The notes under the pieces are model-generated. The model saw only the letters and a program-made list of their open reading frames with translations, made no database searches and was not told the origin of the DNA. A stretch of DNA of 10,481 bases, from the NCBI GenBank assembly GCA_019242065.1, contig JAFAWJ010000255.1:1-10481 (forward strand), in the 5' to 3' direction. The position numbers and the translations under genes are program-made. Source of the stretch: Chloroflexota bacterium. Its GTDB lineage: Bacteria; Chloroflexota; UBA6077; CF-72. Of the stretch, positions 1-5,266 are shown piece by piece (position 1 is the stretch's first letter; the number at the start of each line of letters is the position of its first letter).

Positions 1-689
1 ACCAGGCCCTGCCCCTTTCCCCCATGCGCCGCGCCATCGCCGAGCACATGGCCCGCGCCCGCGCCGACATCCCCGACGCCTGGTCCCTCGTCGAAATCGA
101 CATGACCCGCCTCAGCCGCCAGCGCGACGCCCTCAAGTCCCACTGGCAGGCGCGCGAGGGCTACGAGCTCACGTACCTGCCGTTCTTCGTCAAAGCCGTC
201 CTCGCCGGCCTGCGCGCCGTCCCCGAGTTGAATGCGTCGTGGGCCGGCGACCACGTCACCCTGCACGGCGATTACAACCTCGGCATCGCCGTCTCCGTCC
301 CAACCGGTCTGATCGTGCCCGTCCTGCGCGGCGCCGACCAGCTCAGCGTCGCCGGCGTCGCACGCGCCCTGCGTGCGCTGATCCTCAAGGCGCGTTCGGG
401 CAAGCTGTCCATGGACGATCTGCAGGGTGGCACCTTCACGGTCAACAACCCCGGCTCGCTCGGCTCGATCATGAGCCAGCCGATCGTGCCCGTCGGCCAG
501 GCCGGCATCGTTACGATGGAGGCCATCGTCAAACGCCCGGTGGTGACGGCCGACGATGCGATCGCCGTGCGTAGCATGATGTACAGCTGCCTGAGCTTCG
601 ATCACCGCATCCTGGACGGCAGCGGCGCCCTGATGTTCCTCAAGACGCTCAAAACCGAGCTCGAAACCGTGGAATACCCGCTGTACTAG
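1..689 (+). CDS. 2-oxoacid dehydrogenase complex E2 (dihydrolipoamide acyltransferase), C-terminal catalytic domain, partial at 5' end
   Basis: This is the acyltransferase core of a pyruvate, branched-chain or similar 2-oxoacid dehydrogenase complex. It moves an acyl group from lipoyl-lysine to CoA in the cytoplasm. The reading frame is already open at base 3 and begins QALPLSPMRRAIAEHM, the usual entry to the catalytic domain, so the ATG at 24 is internal and the lipoyl and E1/E3-binding domains lie outside the window. The segment GGTFTVNNPGSLGS and the C-terminal active-site motif DHRILDG (His codon 603-605, Asp codon 615-617) are present, so the core looks intact. The visible part is about 229 residues, the normal size of this domain. 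The stop is followed after 2 bp by lipA, which makes the lipoyl cofactor this protein needs. Without the N-terminus and the neighbouring E1 genes the 2-oxoacid substrate cannot be named. Confidence 0.93.
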   Translation, partial: QALPLSPMRRAIAEHMARARADIPDAWSLVEIDMTRLSRQRDALKSHWQAREGYELTYLPFFVKAVLAGLRAVPELNASWAGDHVTLHGDYNLGIAVSVPTGLIVPVLRGADQLSVAGVARALRALILKARSGKLSMDDLQGGTFTVNNPGSLGSIMSQPIVPVGQAGIVTMEAIVKRPVVTADDAIAVRSMMYSCLSFDHRILDGSGALMFLKTLKTELETVEYPLY

Positions 690-691
690 CC

Positions 692-1597
692 GTGGCCACG
701 ACCTTCATTCCGCGCACCCAGCCCCTCACGGACACCGCGCCGCCGACAATCGGCGCCAAGCCGGCATGGATCAAGGTCCCGCTGAGCCACGGGCCCCACT
801 TCAAGGGGCTCAAACACCTGGTCCGCGACCTCGGCCTGAACACGATCTGTGAGGAGGCGGCCTGCCCCAACATCGGGGAGTGCTGGGGTGAGTTCCGCAC
901 GGCGTCGTTCCTGCTCCTCGGCGACACCTGCACCCGCAACTGCGGCTTCTGCGACGTCACCACCGGCCGCCCCGGCGCCGTCGACTGGACCGAGCCTCAG
1001 CGCCTGGCCGAAGCCGTCGCGCAGCTGCAATTGCGCCATGTGGTTATCACCTCGGTCACGCGCGACGACCTGGACGACGGCGGCGCCGAGATCTTTGCCA
1101 TGACGATCCGAGCGCTAAAGCGTCGCGACCCGGGCCTGGGCGTCGAGGTGTTGATCCCGGACTTCCAGGGCAACTGGAACGCCCTGGCCACGGTCATGGG
1201 CGCCGGTCCGGACATCCTCAATCACAACCTCGAGACCGTGCCGCGGCTGTATTCACGCGTGCGACCCAAAGCGGTGTACACGCAATCGCTCGAGCTGCTG
1301 CGGCGCGCCCGAGACCTGTCGCCGCGCACGCCGACGAAGTCCGGACTGATGCTGGGGCTAGGGGAGACGCGCGACGAGATCCTGGCCGTCCTCGACGACC
1401 TGCGCGCGCACGCGGTCGACGTCGTCACGCTCGGCCAGTACTTGCGCCCCAGCTTGCGTCACCTGCCGGTGGAGCGTTTCGTCCCGCCCGACGAATTTGC
1501 GGACCTCAAGCTGCGGGCAAAAAGCCTGGGTTTTCGGCACGTCGAGAGCGGTCCACTGGTGCGCTCCAGCTATCACGCGCATAGCCAGCTACAATAG
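692..1597 (+). CDS. lipA: Lipoyl synthase
   Basis: This radical SAM enzyme inserts two sulfurs into protein-bound octanoyl groups to give lipoyl groups on E2 and GcvH. All three signatures of the family are visible in the 301-residue product. The auxiliary cluster motif CX4CX5C is at Cys53, Cys58 and Cys64 (CEEAACPNIGEC). The radical SAM motif CX3CX2C is at Cys80, Cys84 and Cys87 (CTRNCGFC). The C-terminal RSSY motif is at 291-294 and supplies the serine ligand of the auxiliary cluster, probably Ser292. Length matches the family (about 300). The start is GTG at 692, two bases after the E2 stop, with no Shine-Dalgarno site. Co-transcription and translational coupling with E2 are therefore likely. 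No lipB or lplA is seen here, so the octanoyl-transfer step must be encoded elsewhere. Confidence 0.97.
   Translation: MATTFIPRTQPLTDTAPPTIGAKPAWIKVPLSHGPHFKGLKHLVRDLGLNTICEEAACPNIGECWGEFRTASFLLLGDTCTRNCGFCDVTTGRPGAVDWTEPQRLAEAVAQLQLRHVVITSVTRDDLDDGGAEIFAMTIRALKRRDPGLGVEVLIPDFQGNWNALATVMGAGPDILNHNLETVPRLYSRVRPKAVYTQSLELLRRARDLSPRTPTKSGLMLGLGETRDEILAVLDDLRAHAVDVVTLGQYLRPSLRHLPVERFVPPDEFADLKLRAKSLGFRHVESGPLVRSSYHAHSQLQ
1590..1595 (+). promoter_or_regulatory. Putative -10 element (TACAAT) for the proline-rich membrane protein
   Basis: TACAAT matches the sigma-70 type -10 consensus at 5 of 6 positions. It lies in the last codons and stop of lipA, ending 10 nt before the TTG start at 1606. No ribosome binding site lies between them, so the transcript would be leaderless or have a leader of only a few bases. 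No convincing -35 box is seen at normal spacing. Confidence 0.45.
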
Positions 1598-1605
1598 CTG
1601 CGCTT

Positions 1606-2040
1606 TTGACTACCCCCGAGGCTGACGAGCAGGGCAAGACCGCTCCGATCGAGCTGCCGAACCACCAGCCACCGCCATCCCCGTTGGTTCCCTCGCCTCC
1701 ACCGGACCATGTTCCGCTGGAGCCTGACACTTCGCCCGTGCCCACCGACGTGACCACGGTCACGGCGCCGCCGGTCGAGCCACCGCCGCCGCCTGCGTTT
1801 GACATCCCCGAGCGCAGTGTGGAGCCGGCGCCGCATGCCGTCGCGGTCGCCGAGCCGCTGGCGCCTGGTCAGCGCGACGTCGTCTACGTACCGCTGGCCG
1901 TGAGCATCGGCGACGGCTTCAAGTTCGGCTGCGGCTTCTTCCTGGCGAGTGTGCTGGCTGGCCTGGTGGGCTTCGTGTTACTGGCCGCGTTGTTCCTGCT
2001 GATGGGCGTCATGGGCCTCAACCTGCCCCTCGGCCACTGA
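1606..2040 (+). CDS. Hypothetical proline-rich protein with C-terminal transmembrane anchor
   Basis: I do not recognise a named family. The product is 144 residues. Residues about 20-90 are rich in Pro, Val, Glu and Thr with no hydrophobic stretch, and look disordered. A short more ordered piece (about 91-106, DVVYVPLAVSIGDGFKFG) leads into one long hydrophobic segment at about 107-137, after which only a few residues remain. This is the layout of a tail-anchored or single-pass membrane protein with a long soluble N-terminus. TTG at 1606 is the only reasonable start upstream of the Pro-rich region, since the frame has no ATG before the membrane segment. A TACAAT element just upstream supports this start. 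It lies 8 bp after lipA on the same strand and is convergent with the next gene. Reality of the gene is supported by the amphipathic design and the clean hydrophobic tail; function is unknown. Confidence 0.68.
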   Translation: MTTPEADEQGKTAPIELPNHQPPPSPLVPSPPPDHVPLEPDTSPVPTDVTTVTAPPVEPPPPPAFDIPERSVEPAPHAVAVAEPLAPGQRDVVYVPLAVSIGDGFKFGCGFFLASVLAGLVGFVLLAALFLLMGVMGLNLPLGH

Positions 2041-2075
2041 GCAAGTCTGTGCTGAGTCGGGCAGGTTGAGATGTA

Positions 2076-2104
2076 GTTCCCCAGAGGGGTCCCCACCGGG
2101 GAAC
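2076..2104. terminator. Inverted repeat in convergent intergenic gap, possible bidirectional terminator
   Basis: GTTCCCC (2076-2082) pairs perfectly with GGGGAAC (2098-2104). Inside are GGGG (2086-2089) and CCCC (2091-2094), so the RNA could instead fold as two small adjacent hairpins (CCCC-AGA-GGGG and CCCC-ACC-GGGG). It sits between the ends of the convergent genes finishing at 2040 and 2170, a natural place for a shared terminator. There is no T-tract on either strand, so an ordinary intrinsic terminator is not proven. Confidence 0.4.
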
Positions 2105-2143
2105 ACGTGTTGACAGCGCGGATGCCGTCTTTCCAGATGCCCA

Positions 2144-2160
2144 GGTGCTGGCTTGGCACC
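2144..2160 (-). other. Short inverted repeat just downstream of the ATPase gene
   Basis: GGTGC (2144-2148) pairs with GCACC (2156-2160) across a 7-nt loop, 10 bp beyond the stop of the minus-strand ATPase gene. No T-tract follows on the minus strand. It might help end that transcript, but a stem this short can occur by chance in GC-rich DNA. Confidence 0.2.
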
Positions 2161-2169
2161 GAGAACCTG

Positions 2170-2685
2170 CTAGCGCAGGCCGGCCACTAGCTGCTGCAGG
2201 AGGGTTTCGTAGCCCGCGGCGGTGTTGATCACCACGTGCGGCCGGCGGATCGGCTCGGCTTTGCGGCGCATCTCCAGGTACACGAACCAGTCCGCGTCCG
2301 AGACGTCGTCCTCGTCCAGCCGCTGCTGTCGCCTGAGCATGCGCTCCTGCACCACCGACGGCGGACACGTCACCCAGATAATCGCCAGCCGCGCCGAGCA
2401 ATCCTCGGCAATGTCGTAGACGCGCCGCCGCACGCGCTCCTCGAGGTTCGTCGCGTCGAAGATCACCGATCTGCCCACCACCAGCGCCGATCGCAGCACC
2501 GTGTGGCACCAGCCGTACACCGCCGCGTGTTCCCCACCCGTATAGCGTGGCTCACGGAAGAGCTGCTTGCGCACCCGATCGGACTCGACGACCTGGGCGT
2601 CGAGCGCCATACCCAGCCGTCGCGCCAGACGGCTCTTGCCCGTACCCGGCGGACCGACCATCAGAACGAGCAACGGGGCTGCCAC
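2170..2685 (-). CDS. P-loop NTPase, AAA_33 / polynucleotide-kinase-like small ATPase
   Basis: This is a stand-alone 171-residue ATP-binding protein of the zeta-toxin/Pnk-like kinase type. The Walker A loop GPPGTGKS is at 11-18. ESDRVRKQLF (34-43) sits where such kinases place a substrate-binding Asp. A hydrophobic strand then ends in VIFDATN (74-80), a typical AAA_33 motif. An Arg-rich segment ERMLRRQQR (114-122) is a plausible lid. The architecture is that of a small-molecule or nucleic-acid kinase rather than a true AAA+ ring ATPase. The substrate cannot be read from sequence. The start is GTG at 2685; an alternative at Met9 would sit too close to the P-loop. There is no Shine-Dalgarno site. 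It is the only complete minus-strand gene, convergent with the proline-rich gene and divergent from the DUF624-like gene. No antitoxin partner is seen beside it, so a toxin role is unlikely. Confidence 0.88.
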   Translation of the reverse strand: MAAPLLVLMVGPPGTGKSRLARRLGMALDAQVVESDRVRKQLFREPRYTGGEHAAVYGWCHTVLRSALVVGRSVIFDATNLEERVRRRVYDIAEDCSARLAIIWVTCPPSVVQERMLRRQQRLDEDDVSDADWFVYLEMRRKAEPIRRPHVVINTAAGYETLLQQLVAGLR

Positions 2686-2693
2686 CGCCCGCC

Positions 2694-2699
2694 AGTCTA
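2694..2699 (-). promoter_or_regulatory. Putative -10 element (TAGACT) for the P-loop NTPase gene
   Basis: On the minus strand TAGACT matches 4 of 6 consensus positions, including the key TA---T bases. It ends 8 nt before the GTG start at 2685. No ribosome binding site is present, which fits a leaderless mRNA. It lies in the 79-bp gap shared with the divergent gene starting at 2765. Confidence 0.35.
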
Positions 2700-2751
2700 A
2701 GAAGCTCGACGATGAGGAGTCGAGTCACGCGGTGTCGCCGGCGGCGCACGC

Positions 2752-2757
2752 GATAAT
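2752..2757 (+). promoter_or_regulatory. Putative -10 element (GATAAT) for the DUF624-like/kinase operon
   Basis: GATAAT matches 5 of 6 consensus positions and ends 7 nt before the ATG at 2765, the spacing expected if transcription begins at the A of that ATG. No Shine-Dalgarno site precedes either ATG (2756 or 2765). ATG 2756 overlaps the hexamer itself and would be untranscribed, which favours 2765 as the start. Confidence 0.5.
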
Positions 2758-2764
2758 GGCGGCG

Positions 2765-3493
2765 ATGACCGGCTTCCGCACCCTCTGGGCGGCTCTCGTC
2801 GGAATGTACGACGACACGCTGGTCATGATCGGGGGCAACGTCGCAGCCCTCGTCCTGAATGTCCCGGTGTACGTGGTGCTGCTCGTGATCGTCGACGCGG
2901 CCACGGGCGAAGCCCCGGAGACGCTGGTGCTGGCCATATTGGCAACGTTCATGGTCTTCTTGCCAACCCCCGGCAATCTGGCGCTTGCGGGCGTCGCGCA
3001 GGCGGCCGCCGGCGCGGATGTTGCACGCCTGCGACTGCTGACCGAGACGCTGCGCGCCCGCTGGGGCATCGCCTGGCGCTGCACGCTCGTCAGCGTCGTG
3101 GTCCTGATCGCGCTGCTGTGGAATGTGGTCTTTTATCTCAACCTCGAGGCGACCTGGGCGTTGCCCGTTGCGCTCCTGTGGATCTACGGCACCATCGTCT
3201 GGCTGAGCCTCCACATCTACGTCGTGCCGCTCGCGGTGCATGTCGCCAGGCCGCGCGTGCTTGACCTGTATCGGCGGGCCGTGTTCGTGGCCCTTGGACA
3301 CGCGGTCTTCACGTTCGTTCTCCTGGTGTTGCTGTTGATCGTGACGTTTGTCTCTGTCGTGTTTTTGCCGATCTACGTCCTCGCCGGCCAGTCTTTCGTC
3401 AGCCTGGCCCAGGCGCACGCGCTGCGCGAGATTCGGCGGCGCCACGGCGACCTGGCCGCGGAACCCGAGGAGGAAGGGGTCGGCCGGACGTGA
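2765..3493 (+). CDS. Multi-pass membrane protein, DUF624/YesL-like
   Basis: The product is a 242-residue integral membrane protein of the kind annotated as DUF624 (YesL-like); family membership is judged from overall pattern and is moderate. About six hydrophobic segments can be seen, near residues 19-45, 52-75, 105-127, 131-158, 172-198 and 199-217. The C-terminal tail is charged (REIRRRHGDLAAEPEEE) and probably cytoplasmic. The open frame extends upstream to 2567, but that part is antisense to the ATPase gene and reads as low-quality Arg/Ser-rich sequence. I start at ATG 2765 because of the -10 element at 2752-2757; ATG 2756 is the alternative. Its stop overlaps the kinase start by 4 bp (GTGA), so the two are translationally coupled and probably work together. 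DUF624 proteins are often found with sugar transport genes, and sugar enzymes lie downstream here. Biochemical role is unknown. Confidence 0.85.
   Translation: MTGFRTLWAALVGMYDDTLVMIGGNVAALVLNVPVYVVLLVIVDAATGEAPETLVLAILATFMVFLPTPGNLALAGVAQAAAGADVARLRLLTETLRARWGIAWRCTLVSVVVLIALLWNVVFYLNLEATWALPVALLWIYGTIVWLSLHIYVVPLAVHVARPRVLDLYRRAVFVALGHAVFTFVLLVLLLIVTFVSVVFLPIYVLAGQSFVSLAQAHALREIRRRHGDLAAEPEEEGVGRT
3468..3479 (+). promoter_or_regulatory. Purine-rich ribosome binding site for the Ser/Thr kinase
   Basis: AGGAGGAAGGGG ends 10 nt before the GTG start at 3490. It is the only strong Shine-Dalgarno-like site before any gene in the window. It lies inside the end of the upstream coding region, as expected for an internal operon gene that cannot be leaderless. 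Confidence 0.6.
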
Positions 3494-5232
3494 GCTCATC
3501 AGGCATCGACCGGGTGCTGGGCGGCCGCTACCGACTCGTTCGCGAGATCGCTCGAGGTGGGATGGCGGCGGTCTGGGAGGCGGAGGACGCGCTGCTCGAT
3601 CGGCGCGTGGCGGTCAAGCTCCTGCATGCGCAGTTCGCCGACGAGCCCGAGTTTCTCGAGCGGTTTCGCCGTGAAGCGCGCGCCGCGGCGCGGCTGAGCC
3701 ACCCCAACATCGTGCCGATCTATGACGTCGGCGAAGATGCGGAAACGCGGACGCCGTACATCGTCATGGAGCTGGTGGACGGCGGCAATCTCAAGGACCG
3801 CATTCGCCAGGCGGCGCCGCTGCCCGACGCCGAGATTCGAACGATCGGCGCGATCGTGGCCACCGCCCTCGACTATGCCCACCGCCGCGGCCTGATCCAT
3901 CGCGACGTCAAACCTCAGAACGTGCTGCTCGGCGAAGATGGCCGACCCCGACTGACCGATTTCGGCATCGCCCAGGCTCTGGCGTCCAGCGGCCTGACGC
4001 GGACGGGTACGGTCATGGGCTCGGTGCAGTACATCGCGCCCGAGCAGGTACGCGGCCGACAGGCGGTGCCTCAGTCCGACATCTACAGCCTGGGCGTCGT
4101 GCTGTACGAGATGGCTACCGGCCGCGTGCCGTTCGCGGGCGACACCGATCTGGCCATCGCCCTGGCACACACGGAGCAAACGCCGACGCCGCCGCGCAGC
4201 CTGAATCCACGCCTGGCGCCCGATCTCGAGGGCAGTATTCTGCAGGCCCTGGCCAAGTCACCCGAACAGCGTTTCGCGAGCGCGGCCGACTTTGCCGAAG
4301 CCTTGCGCGGCGGGGGAAACGGAACCGCGCGACTCGCGCCAACGGCGAGCGCGTCGGACGTCACGCGTCGCATCACAACGCAAGCTGTCCCGCAGCCGCC
4401 GTCGGCTTCGACGCGGCGGGTGGAGTCGACCTCAACAGTCGCAGGCGCCGTGCAGCCCGTGGTGCGCCGCACGGCGCGTCCCGCGCCCAGGCGCGGCGCT
4501 AGCAACGGAATGCTGTGGCTCCTGGTGGCGTTGGCGGCGGTGCTGCTGGCGCTGGGCGCCGGGTTCTACGGTCTGGCGACGTTGAGTCGCTCGGGTCTGG
4601 TACCGGGTGAGCCGACGTCCGCACCGACGAGCGCGCCCACGCCGCAGCCGACCGCGCCGCCGAAGCCCGTGGTCGTGCCGACCAGCACACAGGCGCCGCC
4701 GACGCCCTCGCCGCAGCCGTCGGACACACCCGTGCCGCCGACGGCGACGCCCGTGCCGGCCACGCCAACGCCGGCGCCGCCGAGCCCGACGCCGCGGCCA
4801 ACGCCCGTGCCGCCGTCGCCGACGCCACAGCTCATTTTCGTGCCCGAGCTGCGGGGCAGAACGCTGGCACAGGCGCAAGCCGGACTCGCCTCGGCGGGCC
4901 TGACCGTGACGGTGCGCGGCGTGAATGCCAACGTGGACAAGAACCTGGTCGTCGACCAGTCACCTTCGGCGGGAACGGCGCTGCAGCCGGGTGGCACCGT
5001 GGCCCTGCAGGTCGGCACGGGCTCGACGGCGATTCCTGACGTGAGCAACCTGCCGCGGGACCAGGCGGCGCAGATGCTGGCAAACAACAGCTTTCAAGTG
5101 ACGCTGAGGAATCGAAGCGACCCGCGGACGCCGGCGGGCGTCGCGCTGGGCACGACGCCGCCTGCGGGCACCGTGCTGCCGCGCGGCTCGGACGTAGAGC
5201 TTGACATAAGCTCAGGACGCGGTGGCGGATAA
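3490..5232 (+). CDS. Transmembrane Ser/Thr protein kinase with two PASTA domains (PknB/StkP type)
   Basis: This eukaryotic-like kinase senses the cell envelope and phosphorylates cytoplasmic proteins. The 580-residue product has, in order, a kinase domain (about 12-275), a basic and Ser/Thr-rich juxtamembrane region, one transmembrane helix (about 341-366), a Pro/Thr-rich outside linker (375-446) and two PASTA repeats (about 449-514 and 515-577). Catalytic parts are complete: Gly-rich loop ARGGMAAV, Lys43 in VAVKLL, probable helix-C Glu62, HRDVKPQN with Asp139, DFG at 157-159 and APEQ at 183-186. Activation-loop Thr170, Thr172 and Thr174 are likely autophosphorylation sites, as in PknB. PASTA domains in this family bind peptidoglycan fragments or lipid II. 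Family members usually have three or four, so two is a short sensor. GTG 3490 overlaps the upstream stop by 4 bp and has a strong ribosome binding site. No PP2C phosphatase gene lies nearby. Confidence 0.96.
   Translation: MSSSGIDRVLGGRYRLVREIARGGMAAVWEAEDALLDRRVAVKLLHAQFADEPEFLERFRREARAAARLSHPNIVPIYDVGEDAETRTPYIVMELVDGGNLKDRIRQAAPLPDAEIRTIGAIVATALDYAHRRGLIHRDVKPQNVLLGEDGRPRLTDFGIAQALASSGLTRTGTVMGSVQYIAPEQVRGRQAVPQSDIYSLGVVLYEMATGRVPFAGDTDLAIALAHTEQTPTPPRSLNPRLAPDLEGSILQALAKSPEQRFASAADFAEALRGGGNGTARLAPTASASDVTRRITTQAVPQPPSASTRRVESTSTVAGAVQPVVRRTARPAPRRGASNGMLWLLVALAAVLLALGAGFYGLATLSRSGLVPGEPTSAPTSAPTPQPTAPPKPVVVPTSTQAPPTPSPQPSDTPVPPTATPVPATPTPAPPSPTPRPTPVPPSPTPQLIFVPELRGRTLAQAQAGLASAGLTVTVRGVNANVDKNLVVDQSPSAGTALQPGGTVALQVGTGSTAIPDVSNLPRDQAAQMLANNSFQVTLRNRSDPRTPAGVALGTTPPAGTVLPRGSDVELDISSGRGGG
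4612..4827 (+). repeat. Pro/Thr-rich low-complexity linker in the kinase
   Basis: Residues 375-446 of the kinase are almost only Pro, Thr, Ala, Ser, Val and Gln, with repeated PTP, APPSPTP and VPPSPTP units built from similar codons (ACG, CCG, GCG). It lies between the membrane helix and the first PASTA domain, so it is an extracytoplasmic spacer, probably crossing part of the wall. Linkers of this style are common in Chloroflexota surface proteins. The DNA is degenerate and repeat-like, so its length may vary between strains. Confidence 0.8.
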
Positions 5233-5249
5233 CCAGATCGCGTCCGCCT

Positions 5250-5258
5250 TGATATCGT
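5250..5258 (+). promoter_or_regulatory. Putative extended -10 element (TG-A-TATCGT) for the GGT-family gene
   Basis: TATCGT (5253-5258) matches 4 of 6 positions and is preceded by TG one base upstream, the extended -10 form. It ends 8 nt before the ATG at 5267. A perfect TTGACA also occurs at 5201-5206 in the kinase 3' end, but its distance does not fit this -10. Confidence 0.4.
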
Positions 5259-5266
5259 CAGCATCG

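Noticed and set aside
2110..2115. TTGACA in the convergent gap
   Set aside because: There is no -10 element at suitable distance and no plus-strand gene downstream before 2765.
2170..2685. Toxin of a zeta/epsilon toxin-antitoxin pair
   Set aside because: No small antitoxin gene is adjacent on the same strand, and the protein is shorter than typical zeta toxins. A housekeeping or metabolic kinase role is at least as likely.
2567..2764. N-terminal extension of the DUF624-like reading frame
   Set aside because: This part is antisense to the P-loop ATPase gene and reads as Arg/Ser-rich sequence. The start at 2765 is supported by a -10 element.
2552..3499. Long minus-strand open frame (315 codons) opposite the DUF624-like gene
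   Set aside because: It is an antisense shadow in GC-rich DNA: the product is rich in Arg, Gln, Asp and His with no fold, while the plus strand encodes a clean multi-pass membrane protein.
4612..4827. CRISPR-like or tandem repeat array
   Set aside because: The repetition is explained by Pro/Thr codons of the kinase linker. There are no constant repeats with unique spacers.
5201..5233. Perfect TTGACA (5201-5206) followed by GATAAC (5228-5233) as a promoter
   Set aside because: The spacing is 21 bp, too long for a normal sigma-70 promoter, and the first box codes for conserved C-terminal kinase residues.
5222..5266. GTG 5222 as start of the GGT-family gene
   Set aside because: It would overlap the kinase gene by 11 bp with only a weak AGGA upstream. 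The extended -10 at 5250-5258 would then lie inside the coding region. It remains a possible alternative.
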